In this document: positions 25,785 to 32,714 of the stretch, in pieces | Layout: each line of letters opens with the position of its first letter | Position numbering within the stretch: position 1 is the stretch's first letter | Source: CAYFKJ01 sp964528595 | Lineage (GTDB): Bacteria > Pseudomonadota > Alphaproteobacteria > UBA2966 | Assembly (NCBI GenBank): GCA_964528595.1 | Contig: CAZGTM010000014.1 | Location: 1 to 64,000 of the forward strand | Reading direction: 5' to 3' | DNA length: 64,000 nt | Program-made: the position numbers and the translations under genes | The notes under the pieces: generated by a model | What the model saw: the letters and a program-made list of their open reading frames with translations, nothing else | What the model was told of the DNA's origin: nothing | The model's database searches: none

Positions 25785-26162
25785 ATGGCCAAAGCCGCAA
25801 AGAAAACTGCCGCCAAGAAAAAGAAGAAGGCGCCCGCGAAAAAAGCCGCACCCGCCCCCGCGAAGCGCTACAAGGCGACGCCGGCAGGCAGCACCGACAA
25901 AGAACATCTGATGGGAATTATCAAAGCCAATACCGGTTGCACAAACAAGGCGGCGAAAGAGACCCTCGACGATATTCTCGGCACCCTCACGTCATCGCTG
26001 AAGAAGAACAAGCGTGTTCAGCTGATCGGCTTTGGCACGTTCGATGTCCGCAAGCGCTCGGCCCGCAAGGGACGCAATCCGCAAACCGGCGAACAAATCC
26101 GTATCAAGGCCTCGAAGACCGTCGGTTTCAAGGCCGGCACGGCGCTGAAAGGCTCTATCTAA
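25785..26162 (+). CDS. HU/IHF family DNA-binding protein with Lys/Ala-rich N-terminal tail
   Basis: A 125-residue protein. Residues 1-35 are a basic histone-H1-like tail of Lys, Ala and Pro (AKKTAAKKKKKAPAKKAA). The rest is a HU fold with the DNA-arm motif IGFGTFDVRKRSARKGRNPQTGEQI. The start is ATG at 25785 with GAGGAG 8 nt upstream. It would bend and coat DNA in the nucleoid. Such tailed HU proteins occur in some alphaproteobacteria and actinobacteria. It is an isolated gene with its own promoter region; a TTGACC lies close to the start. Confidence 0.92.
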   Translation: MAKAAKKTAAKKKKKAPAKKAAPAPAKRYKATPAGSTDKEHLMGIIKANTGCTNKAAKETLDDILGTLTSSLKKNKRVQLIGFGTFDVRKRSARKGRNPQTGEQIRIKASKTVGFKAGTALKGSI

Positions 26163-26198
26163 CCAAACGGCCGAAACGGACTCCGGAAGTATAGCGTT

Positions 26199-26231
26199 GC
26201 GGCGGGACGGGCCCACCGGTCCGCCCGCCGC
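26199..26231. terminator. GC-rich hairpin between convergent HU and GntR genes
   Basis: GCGGCGGG-A-CGG (26199-26210) pairs with CCG-CCCGCCGC (26221-26231) around a 10-nt loop, with a single bulged A. No T-run follows on the plus strand. It is located 36 bp after the HU gene stop and 40 bp from the GntR stop, so it may end both transcripts, though it is not a canonical intrinsic terminator. Confidence 0.5.
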
Positions 26232-26270
26232 GCTCGCTGCTCTACGATGCCGTAATTTTTCGCCCTCAAA

Positions 26271-26990
26271 TTAATCCGCGCCGCCGACAATTACTCTGAA
26301 GTTGGCCGGCGCGGTTTTGATGCCGCTGAATAGATCCACGTACTTCATGGCTGCATTGGCATGTTCGCGCATAGCGGCATCCGCCCGGGCGCCCTGACGC
26401 GCATTCAGCGCCTCGAAAATGATGTGATGCTGCATGTGGGCCAGGTGCAGGCGTTGGAACTCCTGTGGCAGGTGATCTCGGTTGACCGCTATTGAGTTGG
26501 CGGAGGCAAACGGCAGGCTGTCGTTGCTGGCGAGCGCAATGCCGACCGCCGCATTGCCGCAGCCTTCGACAATGATCTGGTGAAATTTCCGGTTCATCCC
26601 GTGATAGCGGGCGACGTCGCCGTCATCGAGCCGCCCATTGGCGAATATCTCGTCGCCCTCGTCAACGCATTCGGCCAAAGCCGAACGGCTTTCCGCCTCA
26701 AGCCCCTGTTCGGCAATGAGCCGCGCCGCGAGACCCTCCAGACAGCCCCTCACTTCGATAGCGCCGGTAATTTCGTCACTGCCGATTTGGCGCACCCGGT
26801 AGCCGCGTTTGCCGGCTTTCTCGAGCAAGCCTTCCTGTTCGAGCATGGGCAGGGCCATGCGGATGGGCATGCGGGAGACGCCCAGCTGCTCGGACATGGA
26901 TATCTCGGCCAGCCTCTCGCCGGGTTCTAATTCACCCCTGACGATCATGCCGCGTAGCGTGGTGAGGACGCGCTGCGTTGTTTGACTCAT
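26271..26990 (-). CDS. GntR family regulator (FCD domain), copy A
   Basis: A 239-residue regulator. The winged-helix part contains LEPGERLAEISMSEQLGVSRMPIRMALPMLEQEGLL. The all-helical FCD ligand domain contains EVRGCLEGLAARLIAEQG, with His residues that could bind metal (YHGMNRKFHQIIVEGCGN; HMQHHIIFEAL). It is divergent from the MetE-like gene with a 162-bp intergenic region carrying two GGATCC-centred palindromes. It probably represses itself and the MetE-like gene in response to an organic acid, or the like. The effector is unknown. Confidence 0.9.
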   Translation of the reverse strand: MSQTTQRVLTTLRGMIVRGELEPGERLAEISMSEQLGVSRMPIRMALPMLEQEGLLEKAGKRGYRVRQIGSDEITGAIEVRGCLEGLAARLIAEQGLEAESRSALAECVDEGDEIFANGRLDDGDVARYHGMNRKFHQIIVEGCGNAAVGIALASNDSLPFASANSIAVNRDHLPQEFQRLHLAHMQHHIIFEALNARQGARADAAMREHANAAMKYVDLFSGIKTAPANFRVIVGGAD

Positions 26991-27067
26991 GGACGGTTTC
27001 CGTTTCGATGGGATTGTACCGCGCCGAGCCTAACACGGCACAAGGCACAACCGCCATGTTTACAATA

Positions 27068-27128
27068 TGGATCCAATATTGATAATCATTCCAAGGCAGG
27101 CCACATTTCCAAGTTTTTTGGATCCAAA
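27068..27128. promoter_or_regulatory. Two GGATCC-centred palindromes in the GntR/MetE-like divergent region
   Basis: TGGATCCA (27068-27075) and the 12-bp perfect palindrome TTTGGATCCAAA (27117-27128) are centred 51 bp apart, close to five helical turns. The second overlaps the expected start region of the MetE-like gene (ATG at 27153). This fits a GntR/FCD dimer pair with looping or cooperative repression of both divergent genes. Confidence 0.55.
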
Positions 27129-27152
27129 CAAAATTATTAGGGGGAAGACGAT

Positions 27153-28259
27153 ATGACCAGCCGTGCACCGTTTCGAGCCGATGAAGTCGGCAGCCTGTTG
27201 CGGCCCCAAGCCATCAAGGAAGCCCGCGCCGCCCATGCTGACGGAAAGATTAATGACGCCGGCCTGCGCCAGGTCGAAGATGACTGCATCCGCGAGGTCG
27301 TGGCCAAACAGGAAGCCGTGGGCTTGCGCGCCGTCACCGACGGCGAGTACCGGCGCTCGTGGTGGCACTTTGATTTTCTCGCCGGCTTGGACGGTGTCGA
27401 TCGCGTTTACGGTGAAAAAACCATCAAATTTGCCGGCATCGAAACCAACCCGGTCAGTATTGCCGTCAACGGCAAGGTCGGCTTCAGCGGTCACGCCATG
27501 CTGGATCACTTCCGCTTTCTCAAGGAGGTATCCAACGTCACGCCCAAGTTGACCATACCGGCGCCCTCGGTCCTGCACTTCAGGGGGGGACGCGGTTCCA
27601 TCAGCCAGGACGTCTATCCGGACCTTGAGGAATTCTTCGCCGACACCGCCGAGGCCTATCGCAACGTGGTGCATGCCTTTTACGAAGCAGGCTGTCGATA
27701 TTTGCAATTCGATGACACGGTGTGGGCCTATCTCTGTTCGGAAGCGGAACGCGAGGCGGCCCGCGCCCGCGGTGACGATCCCGATCCGATGCCTGAGATC
27801 TATGCGCGGATGATCAACCATGCCCTGTCGGACAAGCCCGATGACCTGACCGTGACGACCCACGTCTGCCGCGGCAATTTCCGCTCCAGTTGGATTTCGG
27901 AGGGCGGTTACGAGCCGGTCGCCGAAATCCTATTAGGGGGCACCGACTATGACGGCTATTTCCTCGAATATGACAGCGACCGGGCCGGTGGTTTCGAACC
28001 GCTGAGGTTCCTGCCCAAGGGAGACAAACGCGTCGTGCTGGGTCTCGTCACCTCCAAGACCGGTGAACTGGAATCGAAAGACGATCTCAGAAACCGCATT
28101 GAGGAGGCGTCCGCGTTCGCCGATGTGGATCAGTTCTGTCTCAGTCCGCAATGCGGCTTCGCCTCCACCGAGGAAGGCAACGTGCTCTCCGAAGACGACC
28201 AATGGCGTAAACTCGAACTGGTCGTCGACATGGCGACGGAGGTTTGGGGCGAGGTCTGA
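27153..28259 (+). CDS. MetE C-terminal-like (cobalamin-independent) methyltransferase
   Basis: A 368-residue protein matching only the C-terminal catalytic half of MetE (YxjG/YxjH-like). Zinc ligands are in place: H237 and C239 (TTHVCRGNF), E272 (LEYDSDRAG) and C334 (SPQCGFAS). The opening RADEVGSLLRP and the DGEYRRSWW segment are typical. It lacks the N-terminal half of methionine synthase, so it is more likely a methyltransferase that uses a free thiol acceptor and an unusual methyl donor than a housekeeping MetE. Controlled from a divergent GntR promoter region and next to corrinoid/THF genes, it may pass methyl groups to homocysteine or a sulfonate thiol. That role is inference. Confidence 0.85.
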   Translation: MTSRAPFRADEVGSLLRPQAIKEARAAHADGKINDAGLRQVEDDCIREVVAKQEAVGLRAVTDGEYRRSWWHFDFLAGLDGVDRVYGEKTIKFAGIETNPVSIAVNGKVGFSGHAMLDHFRFLKEVSNVTPKLTIPAPSVLHFRGGRGSISQDVYPDLEEFFADTAEAYRNVVHAFYEAGCRYLQFDDTVWAYLCSEAEREAARARGDDPDPMPEIYARMINHALSDKPDDLTVTTHVCRGNFRSSWISEGGYEPVAEILLGGTDYDGYFLEYDSDRAGGFEPLRFLPKGDKRVVLGLVTSKTGELESKDDLRNRIEEASAFADVDQFCLSPQCGFASTEEGNVLSEDDQWRKLELVVDMATEVWGEV

Positions 28260-28275
28260 ATCACCTGAATTAATT

Positions 28276-28315
28276 CGGGGACGGCTACGTTTTTTGGAAA
28301 AAGTGTAGCTGTCCC
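28276..28315. repeat. Imperfect inverted repeat related to the 2379 element
   Basis: CGGGGACGGCTACGTTTTTT on the left faces AAAAAGTGTAGCTGTCCCCG on the right, with two or three mismatches and a short loop. The GGGGACAGCTACAC arm resembles the GGGTGACAGGTACAC arm at 2379, as in REP/RAYT-type palindromes. It sits between the MetE-like stop and the PanB-like promoter and may also act as a terminator. Confidence 0.6.
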
Positions 28316-28364
28316 CGTTCTTTTGCCCGGCCGCCGGTTTGACGAATGCATCAACGCTACCATA

Positions 28365-28421
28365 TTGACTAAATCAGCGTCATACTACTAGCATATCGTT
28401 CATATATCTTATGTATATCAG
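28365..28421 (+). promoter_or_regulatory. Promoter and AT-rich operator upstream of PanB-like gene
   Basis: A -35-like TTGACT (28365-28370) is followed 18 bp later by TAGCAT (28389-28394). Downstream, ATATATC (28403-28409) and GTATATCAG (28413-28421) lie in an imperfect palindrome. ATATCAG recurs before the DUF6166 and hydroxylase genes (35108, 35141, 39625). It ends 12 bp before the GTG start. Confidence 0.4.
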
Positions 28422-28433
28422 GCGGGGACGGCT

Positions 28434-29315
28434 GTGGCGGAGACGGACGGCGAAACGGCACGGAAGAAGCGTACCATAACGGAGATTCGCGCTTCAAAAT
28501 TATCCGGCGAAAAAATGGTCTACATGTCGGTGCCGGATTACACCTCGGCGCAATGGGCGGAAATGGCTGGGGTCGACGTCGCCGTGGTGGGCGACAGCCT
28601 GGCGATGATCGCGCACGGCCATCCCAACACCATTCCCGCCACCATGGACATGATGGTGCTGCACAGCCAGGCGGTACGCCGCGGCGCCCCGAATACCTTC
28701 GTGCTGGGCTGCATGCCCTATCAGAGCTATCACACGACGGAAATCGCCCTGGCCAACGCCACCCGTTTCATGCAGGACGCCGGCTGCGACGCCGTCAAAC
28801 CCCAGGGCGGCAAAAGTCAGGCGCACATCTTGGCGGCGCTGGTCGATGCCGGTATTCCAACGGCCTCGCACATCGGTTTGACACCGCACACGGTCGCCAT
28901 GTTCGGCGGCTTCCGCATCCAGGGCCGCGACGCCCAGGGCGCGATGAAAATTCTCGAGGACGCGTTGGCCATCCAGGATGCCGGCTGCTTCATGCTGGAG
29001 TTCGAAGCGGTGCCGGGCAAGATCGCCGCGCTGATCTCGCAACAGCTTGAGATTCCCACCATCGGTATCGGCGCCGGCGTCGGCACCGACGGCCAAATCC
29101 TGTTGTGCTACGACCTGCTGGGCGTCTTCACGGATTTCAAGCCGAAGTTCACCAAGCGCTTTGGCCGCCTCACCGAGGTTGCCGTCGACGGCATCCGGCA
29201 ATACGTCAAAGAGGTCAAGGACGGCACCTTTCCCGACGACGATCACACCTATGGCGTGGACGATGCCGCCTATGAGGAATTTGCCACTTTGGTCGAACAG
29301 CGAAAGCAGATATGA
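28434..29315 (+). CDS. PanB-like (ketopantoate hydroxymethyltransferase family) protein with altered metal site
   Basis: A 293-residue TIM-barrel protein of the PanB family (VVGDSL, SHIGLTPHT, FGGFRIQGR, PTIGIGAG). Compared with E. coli PanB (recalled), the Mg ligand D45 is kept (D54), but D84 is Cys93 (LGCMPYQSY) and E114 is Gln124 (VKPQGGKS). Lys122 and a Glu in the LEFEAVP region (E191) remain. Two of three metal ligands are therefore lost, so normal ketopantoate synthesis is doubtful. The GTG start at 28434 follows GGCGGGGACGG. PanB uses methylene-THF, which fits this C1 island, but the acceptor is unknown. GntR copy B follows by 46 bp. Confidence 0.85.
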   Translation: MAETDGETARKKRTITEIRASKLSGEKMVYMSVPDYTSAQWAEMAGVDVAVVGDSLAMIAHGHPNTIPATMDMMVLHSQAVRRGAPNTFVLGCMPYQSYHTTEIALANATRFMQDAGCDAVKPQGGKSQAHILAALVDAGIPTASHIGLTPHTVAMFGGFRIQGRDAQGAMKILEDALAIQDAGCFMLEFEAVPGKIAALISQQLEIPTIGIGAGVGTDGQILLCYDLLGVFTDFKPKFTKRFGRLTEVAVDGIRQYVKEVKDGTFPDDDHTYGVDDAAYEEFATLVEQRKQI

Positions 29316-29361
29316 AAGAGCTCCCTATTCTCAATCCTGGCTGGAGTGACCGGAAACAGTG

Positions 29362-30033
29362 ATGTCGAACAGCGAAATAAAAATTGATGAAGCGTCGAAC
29401 GGCAGTTTGACGGACCAGGCCTATAGCCAGCTGGAGGAACTCATCGTCACGGTCCAGTTGAAGCCGGGTGCGGTGCTGTCAGAATCGGCGCTGGCCGCCC
29501 AGCTGGGCATCGGCCGTACACCCATCCGTGAGGCCTTGCATCGCCTGGCCCGGGAAGGCCTGGTCGTGATCCTGCCCCGGCGCGGCATTCTGGTTTCGGA
29601 GATCAACGTGCATTCGCAGCTGCGCTTGATCGAGGTGCGGCGCAAGATCGAGGAAGTCATGGTGACGGCGGCGGCGAAGCGCGCCAGCCGCGAGGAGCGC
29701 GACAGGTTCCGTGAGATCGCGTCGGGCATGCTGGCTTGCGCCGCCGAGGGTGATGACATGGCGTTCATCCGCTATGACGATCAGTTCAACCACCTCGTCG
29801 CCGAATCCTGCCGCAATGAATATGCCGCCAAGGCGATCGGTCTGATGGCGGGGCTGTCGCGGCGCTTCTGGTTCGTTCACAACATGCAAAGCGCCGATGT
29901 CGAGCTGGTGGCGCAACGTCACGCCGATGTCGCGCTTGCCATCGCCAACGGTGACGTCGAAGAAGCCGAGGCGGCGACCGAGCGCCTGATGGACTACATT
30001 CTCGAGGTTACGCGGGCTTCCATCGATACCTAA
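29362..30033 (+). CDS. GntR family regulator (FCD domain), copy B
   Basis: A 223-residue regulator. The N-terminal winged helix contains VTVQLKPGAVLSESALAAQLGIGRTPIREALHRLAREGLV. The C-terminal FCD domain contains LIEVRRKIEEVMVTAAAKRAS and FNHLVAESCRNEYA. The ATG at 29362 is used; GTG at 29359 is adjacent. It is placed between the PanB-like gene and the second corrinoid module, whose promoter carries a 14-bp palindrome right at the expected start of transcription. It is the most likely local regulator of that module and of other ATATCAG-bearing promoters. The effector is unknown. Confidence 0.9.
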   Translation: MSNSEIKIDEASNGSLTDQAYSQLEELIVTVQLKPGAVLSESALAAQLGIGRTPIREALHRLAREGLVVILPRRGILVSEINVHSQLRLIEVRRKIEEVMVTAAAKRASREERDRFREIASGMLACAAEGDDMAFIRYDDQFNHLVAESCRNEYAAKAIGLMAGLSRRFWFVHNMQSADVELVAQRHADVALAIANGDVEEAEAATERLMDYILEVTRASIDT

Positions 30034-30108
30034 GCAGCTTCGCCTGATCGCTCACACCCCGATGTGCGACGCCTGCCGCCTGCAGGCGTTTGCCCTCTCG
30101 GGCAAGCG

Positions 30109-30154
30109 TTGACAATAACCCTACTTTTTTCTAACATATCACTAATATATTAGT
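30109..30154 (+). promoter_or_regulatory. Promoter and perfect palindromic operator for corrinoid module 2
   Basis: A perfect -35 TTGACA (30109-30114) with 17 bp to TAACAT (30132-30137, 4/6 -10 match). The predicted start of transcription falls in a 14-bp perfect palindrome, ACTAATATATTAGT (30141-30154), with ATATCAC just before it. This is the geometry of a repressor site. The GntR gene ends 76 bp upstream of the -35. A small hairpin TTGCCC/GGGCAA (30090-30105) precedes it. Confidence 0.65.
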
Positions 30155-30188
30155 TGGAAGCCGACTTTCCAGTTAAAGGATTAGTGTG

Positions 30189-30827
30189 ATGACGGTTGCC
30201 GAGATCTTCGACGCGGTGATGGATTACGAAGAGGAAGACGTCGCCGAACTGGTTCAGGCCGAAGTTGACGCCGGTACCGACGTAACCATCATTCTCCAGG
30301 ATGGTTTGGTCTCGGCGCTCGACGTTATCGGCGAAAAATTCAGCGCCGGTACCTTGTTCGTTCCGGAGATGCTGATGGCGGCCGAAGCCGTCCAGGCGGG
30401 TCTCGACATTCTGCGGCCCTTGCTGACGGAAACCGGCGTCAAACCCATCGGCACGGTGGTGCTGGGAACCGTCAAGGGCGACCTTCATGACATCGGCAAG
30501 AACCTCGTCGGCATGCTGCTGGAGGGCGCGGGCTTCCGCGTTATCGACCTCGGCACCGACGTCGATGCCGAACAGTTCATCGCTTCGGCGCAGGAGAGTG
30601 AAGCCGACATCATCGCCATGTCGGGTTTGCTGACGACTTCAATGCCGAAAATGGAAAAGGCGGTGGCGGTCCTTCAGGACGCCAACAAGAACCGCAACCT
30701 GAACGTCAAGGTGATGGTCGGCGGCCCGCCGGTCAATGAGGATTTCGCCGCCCGGATCGGCGCCGATGCCTATGGCATGGACGCGCCGACTGCGGTGGAC
30801 CAGGCCCGCGTTTTCGTCGCGGCCTGA
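30189..30827 (+). CDS. Corrinoid (B12-binding) methyl carrier protein, copy 2
   Basis: A 212-residue corrinoid protein, same length and layout as copy 1: cap domain to about residue 85, then a cobalamin domain with DxHxxG at 98-103 (His100), SGLLTTS and VGGPPVN. ATG at 30189 follows AAAGGA; the GTG at 30186 is too close. By hand count 186 of 212 residues match copy 1, with changes concentrated in the N-terminal 45 residues and the C-terminal third and none in the ligand loops. It should carry methyl groups from the UroD-type enzyme encoded 20 bp downstream to the MtrH-like THF methyltransferase at 34225. Confidence 0.95.
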   Translation: MTVAEIFDAVMDYEEEDVAELVQAEVDAGTDVTIILQDGLVSALDVIGEKFSAGTLFVPEMLMAAEAVQAGLDILRPLLTETGVKPIGTVVLGTVKGDLHDIGKNLVGMLLEGAGFRVIDLGTDVDAEQFIASAQESEADIIAMSGLLTTSMPKMEKAVAVLQDANKNRNLNVKVMVGGPPVNEDFAARIGADAYGMDAPTAVDQARVFVAA

Positions 30828-30847
30828 GCGGAAGATAGGAGAGCACA

Positions 30848-32002
30848 ATGTCCTGGACCCATCGCGAAAGAATACTGGCGGCGCTCAACCACGAAGAGCC
30901 CGACCGCGTGCCGATCGATTTCGGCGGCGCCGAGTTCACCTCCATCACGCTGGCGGGTTACGAACGCCTGAAAAAGCACATGCACGTCACGTCGCCCACC
31001 GACGTGATGTCGATTATCCATTCGGCGGCCCATCCGGCGGAGGAGATTCTGGAAAAATTCGGCGTCGACACCCGCAACGTTCAGCCCGGCGCCTACAAGG
31101 ACGGCCCCGACCATTGGATCGACGACAACAACTACATCGATATGTTCAGCGTGCTCTGGCAGCGCACCGAAAAGGATGTTGACCAACACTTCCTGCACCA
31201 GGACGGCCCGTTCCACGGCGGCAAGCTGACCCTCGAGCGGGTCGAGGAATTCGACTGGCCTGATGGCTCCAATCCCGGCTTCGCCGCCGGCGTCAAGGAG
31301 CGCGTGCAGGAGATCAAATCGAAGGGCGAGCACGCGGTTTGCCTCTACCTGCCGGGCGGCGTCATCCACCGGGGTTACGCCATGCGCGGCTTCGAGGCCT
31401 ACCTCAAGGATCTCTATAAGGCCCCCGAAGCGCTCCAGCGCATGATGGACAAGCTTTGTGATTTCTGGTGCGACACCGCGCGGGTAATGATCGAGGCGGC
31501 CGGGCCGGAAAACGTCGATATCATCTACTTCGGCGAAGACCTGGGTACGCAGGACAGTTGCATGTTCGATCCCGGCACGATCTACAAGGACTACCTCAAG
31601 CCCCGCCACCGCCGCATGGTGAGGACCGTCAAGGACCTCACCAACGACCGCGCCAAGGTCTGCTTCCACTGCTGCGGCTCGGCTTACCACTTCATACCGC
31701 ACCTGATCGACGTCGGCGTCGACGCCCTAAACCCGGTTCAGGTCACCGCCAAGAATATGGAGCCCGAACGCCTGAAAGGTGAGTTCGGCGACAAGATTTC
31801 GTTTTGGGGCGGTATCAACACGCAGGAAATCCTGCCTTTCGGGACGGCCCAAGAGGTGGCGGAAGAGACCACGCGGGTTATCGATATCCTGGGCAAGGGC
31901 GGCGGTTATGTTCTCAACAGCGTCCACAACATCCAGGCCGAGGTACCGCCGGAAAACATTGTCGCCATGTTCGAAACCGGAGTGAACCACCGCTACCACT
32001 AA
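30848..32002 (+). CDS. UroD-family corrinoid methyltransferase (MT I), copy 2
   Basis: A 384-residue UroD-superfamily methyltransferase, homologous to the gene at 16981. The metal-site-like sequence CFHCCGSAYHF and VTAKNMEPERLKGEFGD are shared, as is the C-terminal QAEVPPENIVAMFETGVNHRYH. The N-terminal region (FGGAEFTSITLAGYERLKKHMHVTS and following) differs from copy 1, suggesting a different methylated substrate. It starts 20 bp after the corrinoid carrier gene and is preceded by GGAGAGC. It would demethylate an unknown methylated compound onto corrinoid protein 2. A hairpin with its stem starting in the stop codon (32001-32039) may end the transcript. Confidence 0.88.
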   Translation: MSWTHRERILAALNHEEPDRVPIDFGGAEFTSITLAGYERLKKHMHVTSPTDVMSIIHSAAHPAEEILEKFGVDTRNVQPGAYKDGPDHWIDDNNYIDMFSVLWQRTEKDVDQHFLHQDGPFHGGKLTLERVEEFDWPDGSNPGFAAGVKERVQEIKSKGEHAVCLYLPGGVIHRGYAMRGFEAYLKDLYKAPEALQRMMDKLCDFWCDTARVMIEAAGPENVDIIYFGEDLGTQDSCMFDPGTIYKDYLKPRHRRMVRTVKDLTNDRAKVCFHCCGSAYHFIPHLIDVGVDALNPVQVTAKNMEPERLKGEFGDKISFWGGINTQEILPFGTAQEVAEETTRVIDILGKGGGYVLNSVHNIQAEVPPENIVAMFETGVNHRYH

Positions 32003-32039
32003 GCCGTATGGCAGGCTTGTGGCCGCCGGCCATCGGCTT
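32001..32039 (+). terminator. Hairpin overlapping the stop of UroD methyltransferase copy 2
   Basis: AAGCCG (32001-32006) pairs with CGGCTT (32034-32039) and ATGGC (32008-32012) with GCCAT (32029-32033), an 11-bp stem with one bulge and a GC-rich loop. A T-rich stretch follows but not a continuous T-run, so termination may be partial. Confidence 0.4.
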
Positions 32040-32050
32040 GAGTTTGTGTG

Positions 32051-32084
32051 GTTTTGTTTGTAAAATCATTTTTTATATATGATT
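32051..32084 (+). promoter_or_regulatory. AT-rich repeat region upstream of DUF1638 gene
   Basis: TTTGTAAAA (32057-32065), also present at the IclR promoter, overlaps an inverted pair AATCAT (32064-32069) and ATGATT (32079-32084), with TTTTATATAT between. The second half covers the ATG at 32079. A regulator site or promoter is likely, but a precise -35/-10 pair is not evident. Confidence 0.35.
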
Positions 32085-32702
32085 GAGGTGAACAGGTTGG
32101 AACCCAGAGCGGAAAATCCGACGACACTGGTGATCTGCTGCGGCGCCGTCGCACGCGAGATCGTGGGCGTCGTGCGGGATAACGGCTGGGACCACATGAA
32201 GGTCGAATGCCTGCCGGCGAAGCTGCACAACGAGCCCGAGGGCCTGCCGGAAGGCGTGCGCGCCAAGATCACCGCGGGCCGCGACAAGTTCGACCACATC
32301 ATCGTGCTCTACAGCGACTGCGGTACCGGCGGACGCATGGAGAGCATGCTCACCGAAGAAGGCATCGACGGCATCGGCGGCGCCCACTGTTATGAAGTTT
32401 TCGCCGGCCGGGAGGGCTTCCGGGACATCATCGCCGAGGAACCCGGCTGCTTTTTCGTCACCGATTTCCTGGCCCGGCATTTCGAAAAACTGGTCTTTCA
32501 GGGCCTGGGTCTCGATCGGTTCCCCAAGCTGCGCGATACCTACTTCGCGCACTACAAGAAATTGGTTTACCTGGCCCAGAGCGAGGACGAGGACCTGCTT
32601 GCCCGGGCGGAACGGGCCGCGGCCAGCGTCGAACTGGACTTCGAAGTGCGCTACACCGGCGTCGACGGATTTGCTTCGTTCCTATCCGAGCGACAGGCCT
32701 AG
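32079..32702 (+). CDS. DUF1638 domain protein
   Basis: A 207-residue protein of the DUF1638 family. Signatures include LVICCGAVAREI, LPAKLHNEPEGLPEGV, VLYSDCGTGGRME, GGAHCYEVFAGREGF, GCFFVTDFLARHFEKL, GLGLDRFPKLRDTYFAHY and LVYLAQS. The conserved Cys residues (CGAVA-like, DCGTGG, HCYE) and His suggest a metal site. I recall this family as a frequent neighbour of corrinoid methyltransferase genes in anaerobes and in proteobacteria, but its reaction is unknown. It begins the operon that continues with MTHFR C-terminal, MetF and MtrH-like genes, so a role in methyl transfer or corrinoid activation is plausible. Confidence 0.85.
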   Translation: MIEVNRLEPRAENPTTLVICCGAVAREIVGVVRDNGWDHMKVECLPAKLHNEPEGLPEGVRAKITAGRDKFDHIIVLYSDCGTGGRMESMLTEEGIDGIGGAHCYEVFAGREGFRDIIAEEPGCFFVTDFLARHFEKLVFQGLGLDRFPKLRDTYFAHYKKLVYLAQSEDEDLLARAERAAASVELDFEVRYTGVDGFASFLSERQA

Positions 32703-32714
32703 GCGGAGCGCACC

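Noticed and set aside
27153..28259. Housekeeping methionine synthase MetE
   Set aside because: Only the C-terminal catalytic half is present; the N-terminal half of MetE is missing although zinc ligands are kept.
30077..30088. 12-bp palindrome CGCCTGCAGGCG downstream of the GntR B gene
   Set aside because: No T-run or spacing to a promoter; GC-rich palindromes of this size are expected by chance in this composition.
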